The notes beneath the pieces were generated by a model. It did no database searches. It saw nothing but the letters and a program-made list of their open reading frames with translations, and was not told the origin of the DNA. A stretch of DNA of 64,000 bases from Natrinema halophilum (GTDB lineage Archaea; Halobacteriota; Halobacteria; Halobacteriales; Natrialbaceae). Numbering within the stretch: the first letter of the stretch is position 1; every line of letters begins with the position of its first letter. Shown one piece after another: positions 35,625-44,856 of the stretch. Position numbers and translations under genes: made by a program. The DNA lies in contig NZ_CP084880.1 in NCBI RefSeq assembly GCF_013402815.2, forward strand, positions 124,001-188,000, written 5' to 3'.

Positions 35625-36857
35625 TCATCGCCGAGCCGAATCGGTGAGCGTCAACTCCATGGTCGTCGTGCCGGCCTGCTCGACGCGTAGCGAGACGGCA
35701 AACGGGTAGTCGTCGGCCACGCAGGCCGTCTGTGTCTGATCCGCGTCGTCAGGTCGCAGCGTAAATTCGGTGCAGGTGACGCCGTTGAAGGTCGTCTCCC
35801 CCGCCACCTCGACAGTCGCCGTGCTCCAGTCGATGGTGTCCTGATTGGGGAACTGGCTACGCTGGACGGTGAAGCTGTTGCCGGTGGAGAGATCGCCCAT
35901 CTCGGCGACCCGAAGTGGACTCCGGGCGACCGAGAAGGCGTCGAAGGTGAGCTGCCGGGCAGCGGCGTCGTAGATCGTTTCATGAGTCCCCGAAAACGTC
36001 TGCGTCGTGGTCTCGCCGTCCACCTCCGAGGTGACCTCGACCGTCACGTCGTCGCCGTCGACCGCCGTGACCCGCCACGTCTCAGTGGACTCGCGGGTCC
36101 CGTCGTTCGTCCGGAAGAGCGTCTCGAAGGTGTAGGATTCTCCTTCCGAGAACTCGTACCGTGGGATATCGACGACGTCGCTCGACTCGCCGATGTCGGC
36201 GACCTCGAGCAGGCGGGCCAGCTTCTCGGACGCGTTCGCGCTCTCGACGTCCGTCGGCGGGGCAGTGCCGCCGCCCCCCTGCGGTTCGCCCACGATCACC
36301 ATGCCCGCCATGCCGCGATCCTCGTGGGGTTTGCAGAAGTAGTTCCAGACGCCCTCGACGTCGAAGACGAAGTTGAACCCCGTGCCTGGCTCGCCGCTGC
36401 TGGCGAATTCGGAACTGAACGGCGTCTCGACGCCCTCGGGGATGCGGTTCGGCTTGTCGTACTGTGGGTGATAGACCGTCACAGTGTGGTCGGTCTCCTC
36501 GAAGTTCCAGAAGACGGTCCCGCCGGGCTCCAGCCAGACGACTGCCGGCGTGAAGACGTACCGGCCGGCGCCCTGGTCCTCCTCGAGGACCGTCGCGCGG
36601 ACCTCGGCACTGGACTGGAGGTCGTCGGGACCGCCGAGGATGTCGGCGCCGGGCGGGGTGGAATTCGGCGTCTCCGTCGCCTCGGGCGTGTCCCCGGACG
36701 AGGTCGAACCGCCGCCGTCAGACGAATCGTCGCTGCCGTCGCCACTGCTGCAGCCCGCCAGCACGCCGGCCGTCGCCACCGTCGCGCTGGTCAACAGCAC
36801 GCGCCGCCTGGTCACTCGTCCCGTTCCGTCGTTGCCGCCGTCGGCCGGACTGTCCAT
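35625..36857 (-). CDS. Cupredoxin (halocyanin-like) Tat lipoprotein
   Basis: 410 residues. VTRRRVLLTSATVATAGVLA followed by GC is a twin-arginine signal with lipobox (Cys about 36). Residues about 90-190 form a plastocyanin-like domain with copper ligands in EETDHTVTVYHP and in the WNYFCKPHEDRGMAG loop (Cys, His, Met). The remaining 220 residues are a beta-rich domain of unknown kind (YEFSEGESYTFETLFRTND). It probably carries electrons at the outer face of the membrane. The long forward frame opposite (35982-36983) is a GC-driven shadow. Confidence 0.87.
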   Translation of the reverse strand: MDSPADGGNDGTGRVTRRRVLLTSATVATAGVLAGCSSGDGSDDSSDGGGSTSSGDTPEATETPNSTPPGADILGGPDDLQSSAEVRATVLEEDQGAGRYVFTPAVVWLEPGGTVFWNFEETDHTVTVYHPQYDKPNRIPEGVETPFSSEFASSGEPGTGFNFVFDVEGVWNYFCKPHEDRGMAGMVIVGEPQGGGGTAPPTDVESANASEKLARLLEVADIGESSDVVDIPRYEFSEGESYTFETLFRTNDGTRESTETWRVTAVDGDDVTVEVTSEVDGETTTQTFSGTHETIYDAAARQLTFDAFSVARSPLRVAEMGDLSTGNSFTVQRSQFPNQDTIDWSTATVEVAGETTFNGVTCTEFTLRPDDADQTQTACVADDYPFAVSLRVEQAGTTTMELTLTDSARR

Positions 36858-36979
36858 GGACGTGCCAGCGGGCCGAGGAACGTGAATCCTGACGCGACGT
36901 ACCTAGCGAGCACCGCGCTGTCGCTCACTCACTGCGCCGTCATCTCCCGGGTGTCGATAGTACTCTCTCGCGGCCGGGC

Positions 36980-37050
36980 CTAGTATCCTGCCCGATAGGC
37001 AGTCTCCAGAACCTCGCGCTGTCGGGCCGTCAGCTCCTCGACCGGCAGAC
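36980..37050 (-). pseudogene. HTH-10 (bacterio-opsin activator type) domain fragment
   Basis: LPVEELTARQREVLETAYRA, then GY and a stop, is the first helix of the HTH-10 domain that ends many haloarchaeal regulators (LTxRQxEVLExAYxxGYF). Only about 23 codons remain. Confidence 0.55.
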
Positions 37051-37267
37051 GGTGAAGGAATTATGGACGTTCTTCGTCAAGCCGACTCGAGAATATCGAA
37101 TCCTCCTAAGTAGCCCATTGACCTACACAGTCTGCTACACCATTGGTCCGTTGGGTAATACTGGTCTAGGCCAAGCGAAGGGACTACCGCCGTTGAGATG
37201 CTCCGGTGGGATTTTGTCTGCGCCGACAGGCGTGCAGCGTGCAGCAGCGTGCGCGGTGTCATACACC

Positions 37268-37558
37268 GTGGCAGATCCCAATCCTCGCGACAACACGAGT
37301 GCCGACTACGAAAAGTTCGAGCAAGCGCGGCTCGCTCAGGACCGTGACGCCGCCAGCATCGCAACGGGGGACGTCGACGATACGACGGCCCACAATCTGG
37401 TCAGTGAGCTCGTCGACACGAACATCGTCACACCCATTCCCGAGAACCAAGTCCTCGTCCACGAGCCGAGCAGCACTGCCTTCGACTCGACCAGCCAGTT
37501 GGCCGTCTTCCACCGGGGCTGGACGGCTGCCCGCGACGCCGACGCGGAGGACGAGTGA
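37268..37558 (+). CDS. Plasmid-type hypothetical protein (96 aa)
   Basis: From GTG 37268 (VADPNPRDNTSADYEKFEQA). The middle (DDTTAHNLVSELVDTNIVTP) and the end (LAVFHRGWTAARDADAEDE) have the look of small proteins encoded in runs on haloarchaeal plasmids. Its stop overlaps the next ATG. Function unknown. Confidence 0.6.
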   Translation: MADPNPRDNTSADYEKFEQARLAQDRDAASIATGDVDDTTAHNLVSELVDTNIVTPIPENQVLVHEPSSTAFDSTSQLAVFHRGWTAARDADAEDE

Positions 37559-37929
37559 TGCAGCAAACGCACGTTGGGTGTGTGCCTTCTGTACGCCCCG
37601 CACGGCACCGAGACTGGCGAGGCGCATATCTGGGGCAAAACGAGCGGGTAACCCACCCGATCTGTGTCGACTACTCCATTCAGACGCGGCCGGAACCCAA
37701 CGAGCGCGACCACCACGCCTGCGACGGCTGCGGTCTCGTCGTCGACGAGCTCGTAGCACTGACGCGGTTCCAGGTAGAACTCGGTGATCTCGAAAGCCCG
37801 TTGCAGTTGTGCGAGCGGTGTAGCCCGGGTGGACTGACGACGTACTGGACGCGCGACCTCGAGGAGCATCTCGTCGCGACGCCAGCGGAGTGGCTCAAAT
37901 ACCCTTTATTAGTTCCCTGTAAACTGTAA
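37555..37929 (+). pseudogene. DUF7558-like zinc protein with frameshifted N-terminus
   Basis: The C-terminal part is coherent: RPEPNERDHHACDGCGLVVD, then ALTRFQVELGDLESPLQLCE and RDLEEHLVATPAEWL, with CDGC/CERC as a probable zinc site. The N-terminal 30 codons are garbled, while a better match (CAFCTPRTAPRLA) lies in another frame, suggesting small indels near 37580-37640. Family name is from memory. Confidence 0.5.
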
Positions 37930-37942
37930 TCAAGAATGGCCT

Positions 37943-38218
37943 GTGTCACGCACCCTACACCGTGCCGACGACGACATCGTCCAAGACTTCCTCTGGATTG
38001 CAGATCTCCTCGAGGAGCCACAGCCGGCCCAGCTGTACGCGTATCTCGCTCAGGACGACGAGTCGACCGTCCGATCGGAGGAATTGTTGTTCTCGTGTGC
38101 GCGACCAGTCTCCGTAGCACCGATCGCTCCGCTCGATACCAGTACGCCCGTTCCCGCGATGTATTGTCTTTTACTCACAATCAAACACACAAGTACGTCG
38201 GCAAAGTTCGGTTTGTAG
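37943..38218 (+). pseudogene. Winged-helix regulator fragment
   Basis: DDDIVQDFLWIADLLEEPQP and AQLYAYLAQDDESTVRSEEL match the N-terminus of a common haloarchaeal winged-helix regulator, but the recognition helix that should follow is absent and the sequence becomes unrelated after about residue 48. Confidence 0.5.
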
Positions 38219-38286
38219 GCAAGCGAAGGGGCCGTCAGTAGGCCCGCGGCTACAATCCGCTCACTTATGCCGGACTCGTCCGCTCA

Positions 38287-39009
38287 TCACCGGATGCTTG
38301 CGTAGAGACGGTGGAGACGCCGTCGGTGATAGAGGATCGTGATCGCGACGAGAAATAGGACCGTTGCGATTTCGTACCCGTACCGCCCAACTGCCAAGAC
38401 CAACGAGGAACCGCTGGCACCGCCTGCGAGCAGCGGGGCGAGTACCGGTCCGACGCACGCCGGACACGCAGCGGCTCCGATAACGCCCCCGATCGTCGAC
38501 CGGGCGAGTTCGAGGAGCGCATCGTAGACGAGATAGGCCAGCGCGGCCAGTCCGATCGCTTGGTACGGAACGATCGTTAACGCGATCCGCTCTCCGGTAT
38601 ACATCAGTACCGGGCTCCAACCCAGCGACCGACCCCAGGTGATCGCGATCCCGTTCGGTCCGGTTATCTGTTCCATGAGCGGCGTACTCGATTGAAGTAA
38701 CCCCGAGAGGTAGAACAGCACCAGCAGATACGCCGCGACAACGACTGCGGCGAAAATTCGAAAGCGACGCTGTGCTGGGGTGGGTTGCGTGTGCCAGACG
38801 ACCCAGACAGAGGCAGTACTCCAGATAAATGGGATCAAAAAGAGTGTAATTCGGTGTCCCGTCTCCCCAGTGGCGTACGCGAACGAGAGTCCGGCGATCA
38901 CCTGAACCGCAAATAGCAGGTTCAACCACGTGCTCGCCACCACAAACCGTTCGAGAGCGTCACCGTTGAACACAGATTTCGCCATCGCTTTCGGATCCGT
39001 CGTGCTCAC
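38287..39009 (-). CDS. DUF7546-like membrane protein (240 aa)
   Basis: About seven hydrophobic segments, with AACPACVGPVLAPLLAGGAS between two of them (a CPxC motif near residue 185) and a basic C-terminus (YHRRRLHRLYASIR). I recall this as DUF7546, seen near copper/YHS genes in haloarchaea. A cupredoxin lies 1.4 kb to the left and a YHS domain 1 kb to the right, so a metal- or redox-linked role is possible. Confidence 0.75.
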   Translation of the reverse strand: MSTTDPKAMAKSVFNGDALERFVVASTWLNLLFAVQVIAGLSFAYATGETGHRITLFLIPFIWSTASVWVVWHTQPTPAQRRFRIFAAVVVAAYLLVLFYLSGLLQSSTPLMEQITGPNGIAITWGRSLGWSPVLMYTGERIALTIVPYQAIGLAALAYLVYDALLELARSTIGGVIGAAACPACVGPVLAPLLAGGASGSSLVLAVGRYGYEIATVLFLVAITILYHRRRLHRLYASIR

Positions 39010-39181
39010 AAACGTATCCTGGACTCGGGACCGTTAAAAGCTCCCTGACTGCTACGTGTGAGATGTATTCCAAGTCAGTACCTTTCGGAACGGCACTCCT
39101 CTATGGAATCCCCAGACTGCGAGAGGATAGCGTCGCTCTAATGGTGAAAGCGAAGCGGAGAGAGAGTGTGTGTGAGTGAAT

Positions 39182-39734
39182 ATGCCTAAGACACTCTTCC
39201 GGTTCGTGAAACAAGCGGCGTCGCTAGTCCAAAAGCACTATGCTGTCAGCCAACGGGGGTGGTGAGTCAGTCGGCAGGCTACGGATTCGCCGACTGGAAG
39301 CATCTCACGCTCCATTTTTTCTCCGCGTTCACATGGGCCGGCGTACATGCCGTTTGCGTGGGCGCTCCTCATCACGTTCATGGGATACGTCGGCCTTCGC
39401 TTGGCCGGCGAGTACGGGACGGCAGCGACGTATTTCGGACCAGCGATATTCGCGTTCGTCACGGAGAGCGGCTACGAGTTACTTGCGAGCCAGGGTGGTG
39501 GATGGACGTATCTGACAGCCCCGCTGGGCTGGATCGGGCACGCGCCTCTGTTCATCGTCGTCGCGGAGGCGGTTATGTTCGCCTCAAGTTATTATTGGGG
39601 TGAGAAGGAACGCGCTCGTCGGCGGCATCGGCATCGGCATCGGAATCGGCATCGGCATCAGTATCGCCTGTACGATCAACGCCAGCTACGTCGGGATCTA
39701 CTATCTCTTCGTGGTCATCGGTTCGTTGGGATAA
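39182..39734 (+). pseudogene. Membrane protein broken by frameshifts
   Basis: The reading changes frame twice or three times: MPKTLFRFVKQAASLVQKHY, then GYGFADWKHLTLHFFSAFTW, then WALLITFMGYVGLRLAGEYG and FVTESGYELLASQGGGWTYL. It ends SIACTINASYVGIYYLFVVI and a TAA. The last segment carries a Gly-Ile run encoded by ggcatc repeats. I do not recognise the family; several hydrophobic segments indicate a membrane protein. Confidence 0.6.
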
Positions 39735-39797
39735 TGCAGCCCCGACAGGGACGCCGGTGATCACACCGGCGTCGCCGTGGATTCCAGTCGCTCCTTG

Positions 39798-40140
39798 AAG
39801 AAGACGTGTTCCTTATACGTTCTACCTCAACATCACCGCGTTCGCACTCTCCGGATTTCTCCACTACGTCTACCGTCGTGGGCTCGGAGTGGCCGGTCAG
39901 TACCGCGACCCAGTCTGTGGGATGCGGATCGACGACAGCGGCCCGAGCGTCACCCACGACAGTGAGATGTACTACTTCTGTTCGAACCGATGCAAGCAGT
40001 CGTTCGAGACAAATCCGATCGCGTTCTCGTATAAACAGCCACAGACCGCCAAGGGAGGGGCGTCTGAGAGTCACGACCACTACTTGTCTCCTGGTACACC
40101 GAATCGACAAAGACTCCGGCCAGACTGTACCGTAACCTAA
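39798..40140 (+). pseudogene. YHS-domain protein, C-terminal remnant of a permease-YHS fusion
   Basis: The frame opens after a TGA without an ATG: a hydrophobic segment (FYLNITAFALSGFLHYVYRR) continues into YRDPVCGMRIDDSGPSVTHD and EMYYFCSNRCKQSF, a YHS domain with CGM and CxxxC metal-binding cysteines. A GTG at 39889 could still start the domain alone (83 aa). The layout suggests the end of a transport permease fused to YHS, whose front half is lost. Confidence 0.65.
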
Positions 40141-40238
40141 TCCATTATGCTGATTGACACAATGTGTAGAATGAAGGTTTGTATAGAAATTATCGTAGTG
40201 AATGGTGATTGCTGTTGCCCAACCAACATAGGTTTTAG

Positions 40239-41072
40239 CTACTGATCAGTACCCTTCCAGGTAACAGTCCGCCCCCAGGTGGTTGCCTTGCCCCAGAGGC
40301 CAGAGCGCATACATTCCAGTTCGACGATCTGGGAGTTGTCCACAAACAGATTGATCTCGGGGCCGAAGTTCTTGATGTACCACTCGAACATCTCGGGACC
40401 CGGCGCCTCGAACACGAGATTCTCGATCCCGAGTTCGTTCGCGATCTGGTAGGCGACGTCGGTTCGCCACTCAGTCACCTCCTCAGTGATGCCTTCGGCT
40501 TCGACCATCAGTAACTCGGCGCCGGCATCTAAGTGGCGACGGCCCTCCTCGATGGCCTGCTCGGGGTCCTGTTGGCCCTGCTCCTCGAGAATCTCGGGAT
40601 CGGTAGCGCCGCCTGCTCCGAACTGGACATTGATCTCCGGTTTTGGATCGATTTCGTAGTCATTTGCCACGACTTCAGTCATCCGTACCATGTCGTCGGT
40701 TCCAATCGCGAGGAAACCACTCGAAAGCTCTACAATATCGAACCCGAGCCGTTCGGCCTCCTCGAAGTACTGCTCGACCTTGTCGTTATCGCGGATAAGG
40801 ACATTCTCGACGAACCCGCCCGTGGACACCTTGACGTCGTACTCGTGACAGACGTCGATTAGCTCCGTCACGGCCTCCTCCGGCATCAGGGCGAACGAGC
40901 CGCCGCTAAACTTGTAGATGTCGACGTACTGCCCCATCGTCTCGAGGATGTCGCGGAGTTCGCGGGGCCCCATGGGATCGTAATACGGTCCCCGAATCTC
41001 CGTGATACCTTTCTCCCGGGGCTTCTCTTCGCGCTCGTTGTGATGCAGGAACTCGAACGTGCGGTCGACCAT
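40239..41072 (-). CDS. ComA-like phosphosulfolactate synthase family protein
   Basis: 277 residues forming a TIM-barrel: GQYVDIYKFSGGSFALMPEE, VKVSTGGFVENVLIRDND, FDIVELSSGFLAI, DAGAELLMVEAEGITEEV and VFEAPGPEMFEWYIKNFG. In methanogens the family adds sulfite to phosphoenolpyruvate on the way to coenzyme M. Halobacteria do not make coenzyme M, so this paralogue must have another role, perhaps C-S bond chemistry or a related C-C lyase. A second family member is at 63006-63821. It stands next to a dead MmgE/PrpD gene. Confidence 0.85.
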   Translation of the reverse strand: MVDRTFEFLHHNEREEKPREKGITEIRGPYYDPMGPRELRDILETMGQYVDIYKFSGGSFALMPEEAVTELIDVCHEYDVKVSTGGFVENVLIRDNDKVEQYFEEAERLGFDIVELSSGFLAIGTDDMVRMTEVVANDYEIDPKPEINVQFGAGGATDPEILEEQGQQDPEQAIEEGRRHLDAGAELLMVEAEGITEEVTEWRTDVAYQIANELGIENLVFEAPGPEMFEWYIKNFGPEINLFVDNSQIVELECMRSGLWGKATTWGRTVTWKGTDQ

Positions 41073-41251
41073 AATCCGGTAGCAGCTTCGGTGTCTGTAT
41101 TCTTAGTGCGGGGGGCAATGATCAGGTTGATCTGAATATGAGGGATGTCTACGGAAAACTTAGCGACGCGGATAGACCGTTTAGCGGGACTCAACGGACG
41201 GGAAAACGGCCTCCGTCAACAAGTTAACGAGGTCGTCAACGGTATGCGACT

Positions 41252-42055
41252 CTAGCTTCCTGACCGTCGCAACGGCATCGTCCCGACGATCTTCGTCGAG
41301 GTGAGTGCCAGAGCCGTGTCGTGGAATTTGGACTCGATCTGATCCCAGCTCATCGGGTTCGTCGGATGGCCTTGGAAGGCGTCCGTCTCGACTACGTGGG
41401 TAGTGCCGTCCTCGAGTTCGACCGTCACGCGAGCAGGCATCTCCCCGGCTTCGAACCGTTCAGTAACTGCCTCGTCCTCCTCGACGGTGACGTGCCGAGG
41501 GAGGTACTGGATGTCATCACGGTTGATACGTTCCGGTTCGTACTGGCCGTTGCCCATTTCACGGTCGAGAAGTGCTGCCGCCAGCATATATGGAGGCGAA
41601 TGGTCGGCTTGTGCCTTCGTCTCAACCGTGTGGCGATCACCCTCGCCACCACCGATGATGAGCTTCGCGCCGGCGAACGTCTCTAGGTCGACAAGTTCGA
41701 CGTCGCTCCCATTGAGATTCTCCTGTTCGGCCAGTTCGATGATGCCCTCGACAGCAAACTGGGCGTACGTGTCCGCAACGTATCGCTTCGTCATGACGTC
41801 ATGGATGCGGGTGCAGCTTGGGTCTAGATCGACCTCGAACTAGCCGCTGATCACCTGTTTCCACCCCTTCTGTCCCTCGAAGAGGTTCTTGGGTCCCTCC
41901 ATACCATCGCTGGCCAACAAGGACGCGTAGACGGCGTTGCGGGCGGCAGTGGCCGACGCGATACCCTTCCACTCGTTAATGCCACCCGTGCGGGTTACGC
42001 GGAGGGCGTTGTGGGTGGTTCCGGCGATGCCGATGGCGTCCCTAATTGTTTCGAC
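41252..42055 (-). pseudogene. MmgE/PrpD family protein, truncated and stopped
   Basis: TIRDAIGIAGTTHNALRVTR and GINEWKGIASATAARNAVYA followed by GWKQVISG, a TAG, then SCTRIHDVMTKRYVADTYAQ and VTVELEDGTTHVVETDAFQG are the middle and C-terminal parts of MmgE/PrpD (2-methylcitrate dehydratase fold). The N-terminal half is missing; at about 42045-42060 the sequence passes into an SDR fragment of opposite strand. A dead gene created by rearrangement. Confidence 0.75.
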
Positions 42056-42058
42056 GTC

Positions 42059-42259
42059 GAACTCGATTTCCGCGTCAACGCGATCGCCCCGTTTCTCATC
42101 GACGTGGCAGGGAATCGCGAAGCGATTCCTGATGCCGACTTCTCGGAGTGGACGGCCCCCGAGGCCATCGTCGATGACGTGCTCCACCTGCTTTCGAATG
42201 AGGCCGTGACGGGGCAGATCGTCCAAATGGCCGGCGGCCAGCCCGAGATGGTAGCCTAA
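42059..42259 (+). pseudogene. SDR C-terminal fragment
   Basis: FRVNAIAPFLIDVAGNREAI, then FSEWTAPEAIVDDVLHLLSN and VTGQIVQMAGGQPEMVA, is the last third of a short-chain dehydrogenase. The cofactor and active-site parts are missing. The stop overlaps the DoxX ATG (TAATG), a relic of operon structure. Confidence 0.7.
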
Positions 42260-42678
42260 TGGCGCTGGAGACTACAGCTGGCGGCCTCCCCTTCCTGGTC
42301 GGCCGTCTCGTCTTCGGTCTGCTGCTCGGGTTCATGGGCCTGAGTCACTTCACGGACCTCGACGGGATGAGTGGCTCCGCCAAGGCCAAGGGCGTTCCAG
42401 ACCTGCAGTTTGCCGTTATCGTGTCCAGCCTCATGCTCATCGTGGGTGGGCTTACCATCGCACTCGGCGTCTACCCACTTCCCGGGGCAGTGGTGATCGC
42501 GCTATTCTTCTAGGGCGTGACGCCGGTCATGCGCGGCTTCTGGACGGTCGACGACCCCGAACAACGCCAGTCCGAGATGACGGACTTCCTGAAGAACGCT
42601 ACGCTCTTTGGCGCTGCGCTCGTACTCGTCGCACTCAGTGGAACCGCCTGGCCGTACGCGCTCAACATCGGCCTCTGA
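42259..42678 (+). pseudogene. DoxX family membrane protein with in-frame TAG
   Basis: One frame of 140 codons: GRLVFGLLLGFMGLSHFTDL, FAVIVSSLMLIVGGLTIALG, LPGAVVIALFF, a TAG at 42511-42513, then VTPVMRGFWTVDDPEQRQSE and LFGAALVLVALSGTAWPYAL. It is the four-helix DoxX fold, complete apart from the nonsense codon. Readthrough is possible but decay is likelier given the surroundings. Confidence 0.7.
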
Positions 42679-42679
42679 G

Positions 42680-43549
42680 ATGTCCACCATGACCACGCCA
42701 TCGAATACTGACACGCTCCCGCAGGAGACACGTATCGGTCGAACTGCACTCCGTGTCAACGACCTCGACGAGCTGACCGAGTTCTACCGAACCGTCGTTG
42801 GCCTTAGTGTGCTCGAAGAATCCGAAACACGTTCCGTTCTCGGTGATGCGGACAACCCGCTGCTCGTCTTGGAGGGTGACGCAGACGCACCGACACGGCA
42901 CCGGTCGGGTGCCGGGCTCTACCACACCGCCTTCAGAGTGCCTTCGCGGGCGGCGCTCGGTGATGCGCTGGCTCGGATACGGACCCACTGGCACCTCGGC
43001 GGCGCGTCCGACCACTGGGTTAGCGAGGCCCTGTACCTCACTGACCCGGAAGGGAATGGGATCGAAATTTACCGCGACTTCCCACGCGACGAGTGGCCCC
43101 GCAGCGACGACGGCCGTGTTCGGATCAGTACAGAGCCGCTTGACCTCGACAGCATCGAAGCCGTGGCCACGGGCGACACGCAGGCCCCTCCCGAAACGGA
43201 TATCGGACACATCCATCTTGAAGTCTCTTCGCTGGACACGTTCAGGGACTTCTACGTGGACACCCTCGGGTTCGACCTGCAAACGACCGTGCCTGCCGCA
43301 GCGTTCGTGTCCGCGGGTGGATATCACCACCATATCGGCGCGAATACCTGGCAGCACCGAACAGCCCCTGTCAATGGGCGTGGGCTGTCGTGGTTCGAGG
43401 TGATTGTCCCGGATCAGGACGCTCTCACTGCTGTGCAATCGCGACTGGAAAGCCGAGAGATTCTAGTAAGCGAGACGGATGGCGGTTTCATCATCCACGA
43501 CCCCGACGAGATCGAGGTTCGAATTCGGATCGATCCGTCTGCGCTGTAA
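42680..43549 (+). CDS. Two-domain VOC (glyoxalase/extradiol dioxygenase) protein
   Basis: 289 residues from ATG 42680, two bases after the DoxX frame. Domain 1: IGRTALRVNDLDELTEFYRT and LYLTDPEGNGIEIYRD. Domain 2: IGHIHLEVSSLDTFRDFYVD and a His-rich GGYHHHIGANTW, ending HDPDEIEVRIRID. The double betaalphabetabetabeta module resembles catechol-2,3-dioxygenase CatE of bacilli, a non-haem metal enzyme. Several metal ligands (His, Glu) are in place. The only intact member of a former SDR-DoxX-VOC operon. Confidence 0.88.
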   Translation: MSTMTTPSNTDTLPQETRIGRTALRVNDLDELTEFYRTVVGLSVLEESETRSVLGDADNPLLVLEGDADAPTRHRSGAGLYHTAFRVPSRAALGDALARIRTHWHLGGASDHWVSEALYLTDPEGNGIEIYRDFPRDEWPRSDDGRVRISTEPLDLDSIEAVATGDTQAPPETDIGHIHLEVSSLDTFRDFYVDTLGFDLQTTVPAAAFVSAGGYHHHIGANTWQHRTAPVNGRGLSWFEVIVPDQDALTAVQSRLESREILVSETDGGFIIHDPDEIEVRIRIDPSAL

Positions 43550-43728
43550 TCTGGACGAAGACGGCACTGTTGTCGTGGAACGGGAGTCTCCGCTCTTCGG
43601 TAACCGACCACGGGTCGGGGAGACCGTGGCTTTTCTTGTTCCCGCAGTCTATTCTGATAGCACTCCACGCGAGGCGAATTCGCGGGATGGGGTTGGGTGA
43701 TTTACAGAACGTCCCGACTTAGACAGGC

Positions 43729-44088
43729 TCACCTTCCGAACAGCCGGTTGTTGGGTTGAGTCCGGTAATTCACCGATTCAACGTCTCCGGCAGCGTATTT
43801 CGCCAACGCTCGCCACGCCACATTCACACTCGCATTCCGGTCAGCATGGTCTTGCTGAACCTCACACGAATCATTCGTACACCGGAATCGTCTCCCTTAA
43901 CGGTAGCCACGGTGTCCACAGCACGAACACGACTTCGAGTTGTAGAGCGACTCAACAGTCTCACACGGAATCTGGTTCCACGTTGCTTTGTAACGAACGT
44001 GTTGCTCAAACTTGTGGAACGGCAGTTTGTGCAAGCGTCGGTTCATGTACGTGCCGTACTTGAGAGGCCCCATCCTCACAGAGGGCAA
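43729..44088 (-). pseudogene. tnpB: TnpB (IS1341-type) C-terminal fragment
   Basis: Reads HKLPFHKFEQHVRYKATWNQ, then SKSCSCCGHRGYR, a TAA, GRRFRCTNDSCEVQQDHADR and ASVNVAWRALAKYAAGD: the zinc finger and the final RuvC Asp (HADRNAS) of TnpB. The N-terminal domain and the first two RuvC residues are missing. Remnant of an IS200/IS605-superfamily element. Confidence 0.75.
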
Positions 44089-44296
44089 GTAAGCGAGCGC
44101 GTAGGATGAGGGTATTCATCAGAATTCACTAGAAGTAGGACAAACACGATTGATCTCGAGTTCGAGACGTATCGTGTATCACAAATTGATAAGCTCCCCG
44201 ATACGTGTGAAAACTGGGGAGAGCACAGATGAATGCGGTGTTTATAGGTGCAGAATGGAGTCGTATACCATCCGGTTCGGCTGTGTTACACCTGTT

Positions 44297-44716
44297 CTAC
44301 GAGTCTTCGATAGCGTCAGCGATGCGCCCGAGCGCACGCGTTTGGTCGCGCATCTCGTCACGAAGCTGTCGGACTTCCTGAACGAGTTCCTCGTTGCCGA
44401 CCTCTTCGCCGCGACCGTCAGGACCACCGGAACCGCCACCCATGCCTGGTGGGCCGCCACCGCCACCCATGCCTGGTGGGCCGCCACCGCCACCCATCAT
44501 GCCACCCATCATCTGCGCCATCGGGTTTCCGCCGCCCATCATGCCACCCATTCCACCGCCGAACGGGCTTTGGGGCTGCTCGCCGTCACCGTCTTCACCG
44601 CCTTCTTGGCGCATTTCTTCGACGCGCTCTCGGAAGGACGGTCCGTCGGATCCATCTTGGTCATCCGCAGCACCGTGGGTCTGTTCGTTGCTGCCGTCAG
44701 TATCGTTGTCAGACAC
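44297..44716 (-). CDS. Gly/Met/Pro-rich acidic protein (139 aa)
   Basis: Acidic start (SDNDTDGSNEQTHGAADDQD), a helix (SFRERVEEMRQEGGEDGDGE), then GGGMGGMMGGGNPMAQMMGG and a duplicated GGGGGPPGMG encoded by two identical 27-base units (44439-44492). It ends with a coiled helix (LVQEVRQLRDEMRDQTRALG). No known domain. It is divergent from a membrane protein gene 140 bases away. Confidence 0.7.
   Translation of the reverse strand: MSDNDTDGSNEQTHGAADDQDGSDGPSFRERVEEMRQEGGEDGDGEQPQSPFGGGMGGMMGGGNPMAQMMGGMMGGGGGPPGMGGGGGPPGMGGGSGGPDGRGEEVGNEELVQEVRQLRDEMRDQTRALGRIADAIEDS
44439..44492 (+). repeat. Tandem 27-base repeat inside a coding region
   Basis: Two identical copies (44439-44465 and 44466-44492) each encode nine residues of the Gly/Pro/Met segment of the protein at 44297-44716. 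Copy number could vary without changing the frame. Confidence 0.75.
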
Positions 44717-44856
44717 ACTTCTGATTCACGGCTTCTATCGCAAAAGAGTGGCGACTGATAACGGCTCTCAGTAAAAACCTGGATACCAGGCAGAGGAGCT
44801 AACGAGCGGTAAACATAAAACAGAAAGTGCTTGGGTTCTGCGAAGAAAGTTGTGGC

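Noticed and set aside
35982-36983. Long forward open frame of 333 codons
   Set aside because: It is antisense to the cupredoxin lipoprotein, which has a signal peptide, copper ligands and a known fold. The forward reading is Arg/Asp-rich without domains.
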